Made by a program: the position numbers and the translations under genes | Shown here: positions 1 to 10,480 of the stretch, piece after piece | Layout: each line of letters starts with the position of its first letter | How positions within the stretch are numbered: the first letter of the stretch is position 1 | Notes under the pieces: generated by a model | What the model saw: the letters and a program-made list of their open reading frames with translations, nothing else | What the model was told of the DNA's origin: nothing | Databases searched by the model: none | NCBI GenBank assembly: GCA_017979445.1 | Contig: CM030713.1 | Coordinates: forward strand, 24,039,163-24,103,162 | DNA length: 64,000 nucleotides | Direction: 5' to 3' | From: Akebia trifoliata | Taxonomy: Eukaryota; Streptophyta; Magnoliopsida; Ranunculales; Lardizabalaceae

Positions 1-167
1 ACTAATTTGGGTAATAGATTGCTCAATTAAGCAGCTTGTGTGTTTCAGAACATCCTGAAGGAAGCTTACCAACAACATCAAAATCAGGAGAATAAAAATA
101 AAATAAAATAAAAGAATAACAGAAAACAAAACTAAAAAAACAAGAAATGCAGAATTGTTAAACTCAC

Positions 168-2669
168 TGGGGGTCCAAGTTCTGGAGGAATGATTATTCT
201 TCTCTTTCCCCCAGGTTTCATGTCTCGAATTCCTTCTTCAAATCCTGTATTGGTTTTATATGTCCCTTTTAGCCACTGAGATAATCATACAAAAACACAC
301 ACACAATATTACTAAATTTTCACCTGGAACCAATGCGTTGGTTCCCATCCGGATCTTGGCTGGAGTTCCCTGGTAATAGGTGCTATCGATACGACGGCCT
401 GATTCATTATAGCCAATATAGTGAAAAGTCACCTGCCATCAAAAGAAACTTATTAGGGGAGATTGCTTTTTCTGATGAAAAAACTTTAGGTGAACATGCG
501 TCATTGATGTTATTTACATGTTCGGTAATTTTATTTTATCTTCACTTCAGCTATGTCAGAGGTTTCAGGTTAGCAAAATCATTTTTTTTTTAAGATTGGA
601 ACAATGAATTACATTTTGGGAGTTCATGTATCAGTTGAACTGGACACAACTAGTAAAATAACAAATTTCTTGAAAACAATATGTGTTTGGATGATAAAAC
701 TATGTAAAACTGTTTCCATCATCAAGAGATAATTGTACCTAATTAAATCTACTTTCTAGAATTGGTTCAACGCCAAATAGGTTGGAAATGCACTTCTTCT
801 GGTTTAGGGAAAAAAAAAGAGTCTTCGTTCATCTGGAAAAAAAAAAAAGTTTTCTCAAGCTAAAATATTCAACTTCGAGTAACCCGTCCCTGCTATGTTT
901 CTTGACCTGGCTAGTTTCTTTCAGCCTCCAGTTTAGAGGGGACCACATATTGCTATCCATGGAACATAAACAAAATAACTGCTTCTTTGGGTTCCATAGA
1001 TAGCATTGTTTAATAGTTTCAACATGTTGCTTCCTAATTTATCTCCGACCCAGTCAAGTAATGCTGACTTCACTTCCCAATTTCAACATAGGGAATTCAA
1101 TATCTACCAAAGGTAGAAAGTGAAATAAACAGAGAGAAAATAGAGATACTGATAAGAAACAAAGGAGAAGTAGACTCTCTCAGTTTCAAGGATGAGGGAG
1201 TGGCTTCACAAAATAGAGGAGTCTTGTTGACAACCATTTACCCCAAAAGACCGATCTGATGGGGAAGGTGAAACTATGAATATAAGAGGGTCACAGGTCG
1301 AACTAGGGCATGTGACACCCGGGAGCATAGGCAAATAACACAACACTCCCCCTCACAAATAAAAGTGGAAAATTCCTTCAAGGAGACTCGAACACGTGGC
1401 TTATATACGAACCCAACGCTCTGATACCATGTTGACAACCATTTACTCCAAAAGACCGATCTAATGGGGAAGGCACAACTATGAATATAAGGCGACACCG
1501 AGAGCAGAGCCGGATAACACAACACTCACCCTGAGGACCCATAAGGGTGGAAATTCCTTCGAGGAGACTCGAACTTATAAATATACGAACCCAACACTCT
1601 GATACCATGTTGGCAACCATTTACCACAACAGGTTGATCTGATGGGGAAGGCACAACTATGAATATAATACGGTCACGGGTCGAACTAGGGCACAATATC
1701 CGCTGAGTGTTGTGTTACCCGCTTCCATTCCCAAGTGTCACGTGCTCACGTATCGTGCCCCACTTCGACCCATAGCCCTCTTATATCCATAGTTGTGCCT
1801 TCCCCATCAGATTAGTTTTTTTGGGTAAATGATTGTCAACATAGTAGCAAAGCACTAGGTTCGTATAAGTCACGGGTTCAAATCTCCTCGAAGGAATTTT
1901 CCACCCATGTGGGTGAGGAGGAGTGTTGAGTGTTGTGTTATCTACCTTTGCTCCTGGGTGTAACGTGCTCACGTATCATGCCCCAGTTCCAGTGACCCAC
2001 TTATATTCATAGTTGCACCTTCCCCATTAGATAGGTCTTTTCACCTCAACATGTAGCAACCAAGACAACTTTAACCTCTATTTAACTCAATGTCCAAAAC
2101 AAAAAGAATATATGGGCCTTTTACAAATAATTGCATTAGTTCCTTCCAAATTTTACACATCACTCTCAATAGAAATACTAGGCTTTTCTTCCGGGAATAT
2201 GTAAAACCATTTTTTTGTGGGGTCAAGGACCACGTGGATAGTTTGTGGTGGGTCTCTAGTGTATGACATAATCCATTTCTACTTACCACACGTATCTGCT
2301 GGTAGGGTGTCTGTGGAAGGGGTGAAAGGCAGGAATTATTTATTTAATTAAAGTAATTTTGAAAGTTAAGTCAGGGCTAAAATTGCGAATGAGAGGGAGG
2401 AAAACATAGTTTTTAGAATTGTTTCGTTTCTCCATGGATAATTGTAACATATGAAAATTCTATTTTCTGAATTTTCGGGAAATAAGACTTGATGACGATC
2501 ATCAAACATTCCCTAGTACTTGATTTAAAGAATAATAGATGTTTCTAATGTTAAGAGTTCGTCTTTTATTATTAATGTAGTGGTCGGCCCACTAAAGTAA
2601 TGTAGGTGGGCCCCACTTAATTAAGTCATTAATATAAAAGTGGGGTAGAAGAGAGGCCGAACCTATCTA

Positions 2670-2704
<35 letters not shown>

Positions 2705-5700
2705 TTCTCCTCTTCTTTTTATTTTCTTCTACCTCTTGTGTTTTTCAAAGCCTCAAGGCAAAAAATGTTATTGGTTTGGGGCATGAACGGAATGGGCTGC
2801 ATTTTCTGGATTATAATGAATTGATTGCTGCTTTGAGTGCTACTGTCTCTCCTCTACAATGGCATTATCGCTTGGATCACCAGCCATTGTAGAAGTTACG
2901 TCAAGTTGTTCCCACGTTGAGTCTTATTTCAATATTAGAATATGAGGTTTGTCAGTTAGACAAGCATCATCGTAATAGTTTTTATCCTAATCTAGAGAGT
3001 CGTTAGTTAAGTCATTTTCATGTACTCCATTCAGACATTCGGGGTCCTACAAGAATAAATAGTACTTCTGGTTTTTCTTATTTAGTCATTTTTGTGGATG
3101 ATTACTCTAGAATGACCTGCTTTTATTTTATTTTAATGAAAGATCTAAACAAACCAAACTTTTCTTAAACTTTTACAATGAGTTATTTGATTAGTTTGAA
3201 CGTTGTGTTCAAAAAAATCATTTTGACAATGCTCTTGAACATATCCAAAATTGTATGTCTGATTTCTGCAAGAACCATGGTATTATCCATCACACTACAT
3301 GTCCACAAACCTCCCATCAGAATGGCTTTTCTAAGAATAAACTCCATCATCTTTTGGATGTCACTCGCACCTTATTTTTTTAACATGTCAATTCCTAAAC
3401 CTTATTGGGCAGATGGTATTCTTACTGCTTGTTACCTCATTAATCGAGTTCCTACACCAGTCTTGCGTAGTCAGACTCCCTTCTCCTTATTATATCCTAA
3501 GGCCAAGCCCTTTCCCCTTGTTCCGCATGTCTTTGGGTGTGTTTCTTTCGTCCACATTCTTGGTCTTAATCATGATAAGTTGTCTCATCGTGTTGTTAAG
3601 CGTCTCTTCTTGGTTACTCTAAGACTCCAAAAGGTTATCATCGTTATGATCTTATTAGGCATCGGTATTATACTAGTGTTGATGTCACCTTTTTTAGTCT
3701 ACACCGTTTTTTTCTACTTTCAGTAGTCGGTTAGATTCTGACTTGTCCATTCTCGTCAAGGGGAGTTAATTTTGCCTGTTGTTCCTCTTCCAGTATCCTC
3801 TCCTCTACATTTGCAAGTTTATCAGCACTCTCAGCATCGTTCAGTTGTATCATATGGTCTAGCGCAACCACAATATCACCCGACTCTCCTAAAGACATTC
3901 CACCTCCTCCCACAGTTCTCGCATCCTCCACTTTACCCATTGCATTGCGGAATGGTATTTGTTCTTGCACTAAGCATCCTATATCAAGTATTGTGTCTTT
4001 CCATAGCCTTTCATCTTCTTTTTGCTCTTTTGCATTTTCGTTGTCTATTGTTTCTGTCCCTAGTACTTATCACCAAGTTCTGACTTCTTTTTTATGGAAA
4101 CTTGCTATGGATGATGAGATGCATGCACCTTATCAAAATTAGACATGGGAACTCACTCCTCTTCCTTTTGGGAAGACCACTGTTGGTGGTCATTAGGTGT
4201 ACACAATGAAATATCAACTGGATGGCTCTGTTGATCAACTTAAAGGTCAACTGGTGGCTAAAGGCTCCAACTTATGGTGTGGATTATTATGAGACTTTTT
4301 CATCCGTCGCTCAACTCAACTCTGTTAGAATTCTTTTGTTTGACGCGATAAGTTCTAACTAGCCACTATGCCAACTAGACATCAAAAATGCATTTCTTCA
4401 TGGCGATTTACAGGAGGAAGTGTATATGAATCAACCTCTGGTTATGTTGTTGAAAGGAAATAACACATGGCATGTAAGTTGAAGAAGGCATTGTAATGAA
4501 TGAAACTGTCTTATCGTGCTTGGTTTGACAAATTTAACTTTGTGGTGCTTCAATATGGATTTCAGCATTCTACTTCTGATCATTCTGTGTTTACTCGTCA
4601 TTCCACTCCAGGATCTATTATTCTTATTGTCTATGTGGATGACATCATTGTTACTGGTAGTGATTTTGTGGGTATTACTCAATTGAAGGCTCATTTGGGT
4701 ACTAAATTTCACACAAGAGACTTATGAATTCTTCGTTACTTCCTTGAGATTGAGGTTGCACGTTCTAAAGAAGGTCTCACTCTGTGCAAACGCAAGGACG
4801 TGTTGGACTTATTATTTGAGACAGGCACTATGGGATCCCATCCAATTGATATTCCCATGGATTTGTCTATCAAACTTGATGCTAAACATGGGGAAGTATT
4901 TGAGGACATTGTAAGGTACAGACAGTTGGTTGGCAAGCTCATAATCTTACAATTACTCGTCCTAACATAACTTATGTTGTAAGAGTGGTCAGTCAGTTTA
5001 TGCATGCCCCTCAACAACCTTATTGGGAAATTGTCTGCAGTATTTTGAGCTATCTAAAGGGTGTTACTGGAAAGGGTTTCTTGTATTGTCCTTCTTCTTT
5101 CTTGATCATTTATGGATACTCTAATGCTAACTGGGCCAGCAGCCATTCTGATCGTCGGTCCACCTCTAGTTATTGCACATTTGTTGGTGGAAAACTTGCT
5201 ACTTGGTGTAGTAAGAAACAAAACGTGGTGGCCCACTCTAGTATGAAACTAAGTATCGTGCAATGGCCAACACTGCTTCTAAATGTGAGTTCGTTCTCTT
5301 CTTTGCAACATGGGTGTTGATACTCCATTACCCATGCAGATGTATCATGACAACCAGACTACCATCTTTATTGCTAGCAACCCGGTCTTTCATGAGCGTA
5401 CAAAACATATTGAAGTTGATTGTCACACTGTTTGAGATGTACTAACGCATAAACAGATTGTCACACCTTATGTGAGGTCAAGTGATCAGTTGGCTGATTT
5501 TCTTACTAAACCCTTATCTCATGTATTATTTTCTGCTTTATATTCCAAGTTGGGCATCTTTGGTATGTATGCTCCAGCTTGAGGGGAGTGTTAAGAGTTT
5601 GCTTTTAATTATTAATGTAGTGGTCGGCCCACTATTTAAGTCATTAATATAAAAGGGGATAGAGGAGAGGCAGAACCTATCTAGTTCGGCTCTTTCTCTT

Positions 5701-8473
5701 TCTCCCATCTTCTCCTCCTCTTTCTCTCTTCTTCTACTTTGCTCTAGAGTTTTTGGTTTCTTACTTCTAAGAATTAGAATTTATTACCATATGTCATGTT
5801 GAATTGCTACAGGTCCCAATTGATTAAAGAAACTATCGCTGCAAAGAATACAATGTTTCTTGAGTATCAATTTTCATAGCTTAGGGTAACTTAGTACTTA
5901 GGGCTTCAAATTATGGTGTCGTTCAAAATCGTAGGACGATTCATTTAAAATGATTGAGTGGACTGTGAAAAACGGTTAGCAGTTGCCAATACTATCTTTC
6001 ATCCGAAACATATTAGGCTTGAGTGAGAATATGTGTATTATTTTTCTAAGTGTATTATACTTCCAACTCTTTTTCCAGGAACATTAATGATAATTGCCAT
6101 TTCTATCAACAATTTTGTTCTAGCATAAAATCCTATTCTGTTTTCATCCATCAATGCTAAAAAACACTTACATTCAGTTTCAATGATATCAACATGCACT
6201 AGTAAATGTCCCACACAGCATGAAAAGGCAAAGCTTTCCACTCCATTTATCATCTCTTTACGTTAGAAAGTTTCCACAAGAAACACAATGAAGCTTAGAA
6301 TAATTTTCAGGAATGGAAGAAGTCGCTACAAAGACAATGAAGAAAAAACCTGTTGACCAGCCTTTGGGCAATCACCTTTACCAACTTCCATATCCAGGTA
6401 TATAAGTCCAGAGTCAGCTTTTACATAGTTGTCAGAGGCCACAACCTTAACCTGAAAACCTGAATTATTTCCATAAATTATTGTTACTTCATATCTTTTC
6501 ATATAAAATAATTTTTTACTTGAATGAAGTTGAGCAGAAAGTTTCTAAATTCAATAATATTCAAACAGTGCAAGAGAAGCAATTGCATCTGAGCTTGCAG
6601 CAAAAGAAGTTGACATGTTAAAAAGGTATAAATCCATAGTTGGAGTCTATGAAGCTCTATTAGATTCCCATCTTTACATATTATAATTAATAAACATCTC
6701 TACCAGTTTTATAAATAGATGCCATGGTAAGCATGTATGACAACATCAGGCATAGCCAGATCATGTTCAAATGACACTGAGGAGGAAAAACATATTTCTG
6801 AAGTAGACCCATAAATTTAAGTAGAATTGAGCCAGATTATGTCCAACACTCATTATGCTAGTACCAGATTATACTTCCAATTTCAATGGAAATAACCAGC
6901 GCAGATTGCAAAACATTTTTTTAAAGTGCAAAAAATTCATTTATCAATAAAAACAAGGTACAAGGGGGACAAATAAGGGGCCTACCTAACCTAATAGCAT
7001 GAGAAGAGTATGGAATGAAACAGCTACTAAAAGTAAAGAATCGACAAGAACCATGCTTCCTTACGACCATATCTCAACTAAAGACAGCCTTTCACGTATT
7101 TTTCGACAGTAAATTTTTAATTACTTAAAGGAATTCGTGCGCATGTGCAAAAATTTATGGTTGAAAAAGGGAAAGCAAGCACTAGACACCTGCAAATTTT
7201 GGTTTTATGCCCATTTATGGGAACTTGCTGTTGTACCAAACAGGGCCTAAATTATGACTCTATGGAGTAGAATTCATTAGTGATTTAAGTTTTGTGAAAC
7301 TGTTAGCATTTTAAAAGAAGTGCACTCTTTACTCCTAGAGCCTTAGCCAATACTCAAAATAAGAACAAAGAGTACAAAAGGTAAATAATATACCTTCTCT
7401 GACAAATTTTGGGAAGTCATCAGGTGCATTGTTTGCTTCCTGTATTCTCCTGTTTTGTTCAAGCAAGCGCTTTTCATCATACGGGCTCTTACTCTTCGCC
7501 TTTCCAGAGGCAGAAAATGTTGTAAACAAGCTTGATGAGAACAGAAACAATAAACGTCTCCGCTTCAAATTCTCTTCGGCATACTGTTGGTGTCTGACAC
7601 ATTCTTGACCCATACATAAACTGTTTGTCAAAAGCAATTAGACTATACGGCAAACATGCACGACAAAAGAGTGTTCAAGAAATGGAAAAATCATACCTTC
7701 CATCCTTAAGGTTGTGGTTTGAACAACAAATGTGTTTTTGTTTCTTTTGAAAACAGAAAGTTCCCAATGTTTTACAAGGAGACAGAGATCTGCCTGTAAG
7801 AAAAGAGCTTTAAAAAATCAAAACAAGGGAACATTACATTGTTTGAATGTTCAAAAGATAGCACAGACAATTGGTAATTCCAAACAATCTTTTTGAACAT
7901 GGAACAAAGAATTCTAGATGATATCGATTTATATAAGCACCATCCATTGAGCGAGCTAAAACTCAAATCTTTAATTCCTTATTAATTACAGCAACTGTAA
8001 AATATATCAATGTTTGCCAGGCATTTTGTGGTAAGTTTCAAATCAAAACAGCAATGTACAAGAACTAGAAATTGACAATTAACTTGTAAAATTAAGAGGA
8101 ACCCATTCATCCTTCGGCATTAATATAATCAGGAACAATAAATTGCAAGGTTTCCACATAAATAAATAAAAACAAGAATGAACCAAAACCCATTATTCAA
8201 AAACCCTTCTTTCTCTTCTCTCACATGTCAGAAGTCATATATTGTGAACCTATGAAGTTAATTTATGACATTTATGAACAATGAGAGGAACCCATTTTGA
8301 AATCATCACTATTCGACCAATATGAATGATGATGAAACATACAAAAAAGATTCAGCACACCAATAATGTTTCTTACTTATAAGAGCAAGTATTGTGAATT
8401 TGAAAAGTTGCCTCTGAAAATTGAGAAGAACCCATGATTCAAAACCCCTTTTTTCTTACTTATTGTGTTGACA

Positions 8474-8511
<38 letters not shown>

Positions 8512-8563
8512 TACATGGATAAGATGGAGAATTTAGGAGAGAAGAGGTTGAGATTATCTGCAT
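168..8563 (-). CDS. FKBP20-2: FKBP20-2-like thylakoid-lumen peptidyl-prolyl cis-trans isomerase (3' end outside window)
   Basis: Six coding exons join in frame on the minus strand: 8515-8563, 7697-7793, 7394-7620, 6350-6459, 324-432 and 168-244, all with GT/AG borders. They give about 223 residues from ATG 8561-8563. Residues 1-65 look like a plastid transit peptide. Residues 68-73 (KRRRLL) followed by a hydrophobic run look like a twin-arginine lumen-targeting signal. The motif [12 protein letters not shown] and the FKBP core ([40 protein letters not shown]) match the plant FKBP20-2 family, which in Arabidopsis is a lumenal isomerase linked to photosystem II supercomplex accumulation. The Arabidopsis protein is about 240 residues, so roughly the last 30-40 residues (the VGPSTFF end and the C-terminal cysteines) lie left of position 1. 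Intron 4 (433-6349) holds a TRIM array and a copia relic. No frame damage is seen in the exons. Function is by family, not tested. Confidence 0.9.
1225..1345 (-). repeat. TRIM LTR copy 1
   Basis: This 121-bp LTR begins TGTTGACAACC on the plus strand and ends AACACAACA. The polypurine-tract complement CTCCCCCTC follows it. Confidence 0.8.
1430..1524 (-). repeat. TRIM LTR copy 2 (shortened)
   Basis: This 95-bp copy has the same ends as copy 1 but has lost about 25 bp near 1490-1510. It is shared between two consecutive units, as in tandem TRIM arrays. Confidence 0.8.
1708..1841 (+). repeat. TRIM LTR copy 4, opposite orientation
   Basis: This 134-bp LTR runs from TGTTGTGTTACCC to GATTGTCAACA and is followed by a decayed primer-binding site (TAGTAGCAAAGC). 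It is in reverse orientation relative to the copies at 1225-1695. Confidence 0.75.
2549..2755 (+). repeat. 5' LTR of the copia relic
   Basis: It contains a GGCCCAC...GTGGGCC inverted pair (about 2585-2616) and a long CT run (2670-2701). The 3' LTR lacks a roughly 29-bp piece present here, so the two LTRs have diverged by an indel as well as substitutions. The right edge is estimated by alignment to the 3' LTR. Confidence 0.8.
2800..5450 (+). pseudogene. Broken copia pol (integrase, reverse transcriptase, RNase H)
   Basis: In order, across several frames, the recognisable blocks are these. Near 2855-2990 is a gag-pre-integrase motif ([17 protein letters not shown]). Near 3020-3160 is the integrase start ([17 protein letters not shown]), with more integrase near 3390-3600 ([21 protein letters not shown]). 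Near 4200-4990 is reverse transcriptase with the catalytic YVDD at 4632-4643. Near 5100-5440 is copia RNase H ([19 protein letters not shown]). Stops and frameshifts occur throughout, so no full protein can be made. Confidence 0.82.
5589..5764 (+). repeat. 3' LTR of the copia relic
   Basis: It starts with TGTTAAGAG directly after the polypurine tract. It shares the AACCTATCTAGTTC and CCCATCTTCTCCTC blocks with the 5' LTR and is followed by the TCTAA target duplicate. Confidence 0.82.
8475..8510. repeat. (GT)n(GA)n compound microsatellite beside a splice donor
   Basis: A run of GT repeats is followed by GA repeats. On the minus strand it reads (CT)n(CA)n and begins four bases after the start of FKBP intron 1 (donor CCAT|GTATCT, exon edge 8515). 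It is intronic and probably variable in length between individuals. Confidence 0.9.
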
Positions 8564-8951
8564 GGCTTTGTAGAGAGGTCTTCAAGCTTCCAGCATCTGT
8601 TGTGGCTTTTTTCCTTCCCAGCAAAGATTGGATAGAGAGGGAGACACGCAGACTCAAAATGGGAAAAACGGTGGTGTCGTCCTCAACAGCTTCCAATCCT
8701 TGGATCTGAATCGTTCGATATCCTCAAGATGCACATCTTTTGAATTTCAACGGTAAACATCTACTGTATAAGCAAAAGGGAATGTCTTCCCATGACTATC
8801 AACGGATCGGGTCCGTATAGGATTGAGGTTATTTGGTACCAATCCAATAAATCTCGGTTCGATCCACACGTATATATATAGAATCCCAGTATTATGATCC
8901 AAACCCAATTAGATATACAAAATCTAAACAAACTTCATATATTTAAGTAAA

Positions 8952-9344
8952 GGGAATGCTAATGTCCAATATTCCATGGGGACGTTAACATTGTCTAACA
9001 ATATTTTTTCTAATAATACAATTTTTTGTTTTGTCTTTTAATGAAAAAAAACAAGGGTGTATTGAATTTTTATATAATAAATATTGATTTAGATAATAAA
9101 TACTATGAGCATTTAAGTATTTTAAATTAAATATCTTTTTTTTTTCTATCAAATGTTTAAACAATCGATGCCAACATGATAAATGCATTTATTAATAACA
9201 TTATAAATGTATTTATTATATAAAAGATTAACATGCCCTCGTCTTTTTAACTAAAAGACAAAACGAAGATGGGGTATTATTAGAAAAAAATGTTGGAAGG
9301 ACAATGCTAATGTCCCCATAAAGTCTTTGACATTAGCATTTTCC
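8952..9344. mobile_element. MULE-type MITE with long terminal inverted repeats
   Basis: The 393-bp element has terminal inverted repeats of about 110 bp that start GGGAATGCTAATGTCC on the left and GGAAAATGCTAATGTC (reversed) on the right. They share TTCTAATAATAC and TTTGTTTTGTCTTTTA further in. Flanking 10-bp direct repeats are TTTAAGTAAA (8942-8951) and TTTAAGCAAA (9345-9354), one mismatch apart. Long TIRs with a 9-10 bp duplication point to a Mutator-like, non-autonomous element. It has no coding region and lies just upstream of the FKBP gene. Confidence 0.8.
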
Positions 9345-9767
9345 TTTAAGCAAAATCTATATTTATAATATAATTATATATTTTCTCACATTTTATCATA
9401 TTAGGTATACATTGAATTAGGATATGTTTAATTTTGATAAGATACTAGATTGGAATTTTATCAGCTTAAATCCTTATCAAATCCAAATTCTTGATCAAGA
9501 CCGAAGTTATCGAATAAAAACAAATAAAAATTCGGGTTTGATCATTGACAACTCAATTCCTAAGGACTATAGTAATACATCTAAAATATAACCATTCTAT
9601 ATTGAGAGCACATACTTATTATATGAAAACTTTTAGAGAGGCCCTCACAAGGTGCTTTTGAATTTGCAGCAACATTTTTGGTAATACCTATTTGATAAAA
9701 TAAAAAAATTGAGATCTTCTATTGTTATTGATTTTATTTGTGCAAATCATATCAATGATTTTATATT

Positions 9768-10204
9768 GGAAAATTATATTGACACACCAATTAAGTCTAA
9801 GGACCCTCCAATTTTTAGGGGCACCTCTAAAAATTGAAAAATTGTTGTGGGCATACTTGTCATCCTCCACCTATCTTGATGGCTCCGACGAGGAGGAGAA
9901 GAAAAAAAAAAAAAAGAGGAGTGAGAAAGAGATCAGGGAAGGAGAAGAAGAAAAATATGAGAAAAAAAACCCAAAGAGGGAGAGAAAGATTGGAGGAGAA
10001 GAAGAAGAAGAAAAAGAAAATTGAGAGAGAGTGGGAGATCAGAGGATGAGGATGAGAAAAAAATTGAGAGAAAGAAGGAGGAGCAGGAGGAGGAGGAGGA
10101 GGAGAAGAAGAAGAAAAAGAGAAGGAAGGAGTGCCCAAAAAAAATTGTTTTTTTTTCCCACTTTGGAGGGCCCTCAAGTTTCTTGGCGTGTTAATAAAAT
10201 TTTC
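9768..10204. mobile_element. MULE-like MITE with purine-only core
   Basis: Terminal inverted repeats GGAAAATTATATTGACAC (left) and GAAAATTTTATTAACACGCC (reversed right) extend to about 50 bp, ending in CCCTCCAA. Perfect 10-bp direct repeats ATTTTATATT flank it (9758-9767, 10205-10214). The interior (about 9887-10145) is almost wholly A and G on the plus strand. The Lys/Arg/Glu-rich frames there are composition artefacts, not genes. Confidence 0.78.
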
Positions 10205-10324
10205 ATTTTATATTACATAATTTAATCAAATATCGTTAAAGTTCTTCAAATATACTAATTTTTATGGTCTTTTATGCTTTTGACGTTCATTTTTCTTCAC
10301 ATCATTATCTTTATTATGCGTATT

Positions 10325-10480
10325 TTATGAATATTTCAATTGGTTGATATATTGTATTACAACTTTGAGATCCTGGGTTCAAATTTAATCTACCTATTTA
10401 AAAGAAAAGGCATATTTATGAAGTGACCCAGTTAAATATTTTGAAGGTGCCAACTTGCTAAGTTGGGTAAAGTTTATTAG
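10325..10480 (+). mobile_element. Probable tRNA-related SINE
   Basis: An A-box-like TTCAATTGGTTGATATA (about 10335-10351) is followed about 25 bases on by a B-box-like GGGTTCAAATTTAATC (10376-10391). This is the layout of a tRNA-derived Pol III promoter. The sequence GTGCCAACTTGCTAAGTTGG (about 10448-10467) resembles, reversed, part of the SINE near 41000. I could not define a tail or target duplication. Confidence 0.4.

Larger units (their letters stand above)
1225..2051. mobile_element. Head-to-head cluster of TRIM (miniature LTR retrotransposon) units
   Basis: Short LTR copies alternate with about 83-bp internal segments. Minus-oriented part: LTR 1225-1345, internal 1346-1429, LTR 1430-1524, internal 1525-1607, partial LTR from 1608. 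Plus-oriented part: LTR 1708-1841, internal 1842-1922, LTR about 1931-2051. LTRs are about 95-134 bp and have TGTTG...CAACA ends. Next to the LTR end is a TGGTATCAGAGC primer-binding site (seen reversed at 1418-1429 and near 1596-1607). On the other side is a GAGGGGGAG polypurine tract (reversed at 1346-1354). There is no coding capacity. These are the hallmarks of TRIM elements, which need proteins from other retrotransposons. The internal part also contains GTTCGAGTCTCC or GGTTCAAATCTCC, which resembles a tRNA B-box. The whole lies in FKBP intron 4. Confidence 0.85.
2549..5764 (+). mobile_element. Internally deleted Ty1/copia retrotransposon in FKBP intron 4
   Basis: The 5' LTR (2549 to about 2755) and 3' LTR (5589-5764) both begin TGTTAAGAGTT and share the AATGTAGTGGTCGGCCCACT block. 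A TGAGGGGAG polypurine tract (5579-5588) precedes the 3' LTR. TCTAA flanks the element (2544-2548 and 5766-5770). Behind the 5' LTR the primer-binding site, gag and protease are missing, and the body starts directly in the gag-pre-integrase region. Stops and frame changes break pol. The orientation is opposite to the host gene. It is a dead relic of about 3.2 kb; intact copia elements are usually about 5 kb. The exact 3' edge is uncertain by 1-2 bases because the usual terminal CA is not evident. Confidence 0.88.

Noticed and set aside
1..60. Possible last FKBP exon at the left edge
   Set aside because: The expected residues after ELGPP (VGPSTFF pattern) do not appear in any minus-strand frame here, so the exon must lie beyond the window.
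1274..1620. Two minus-strand open frames of about 80 residues
   Set aside because: Both translate TRIM LTR and internal sequence; the repeats explain them.
9722..10225. Overlapping Lys/Arg/Glu-rich and Phe/Ser/Pro-rich open frames on both strands
   Set aside because: They are caused by the purine-only core of a MITE; several frames on both strands are open at once and no family motif is present.
10376..10391. Possible tRNA gene from a B-box-like GGTTCAAAT
   Set aside because: The flanks do not fold into acceptor or anticodon stems; a SINE relic fits better.
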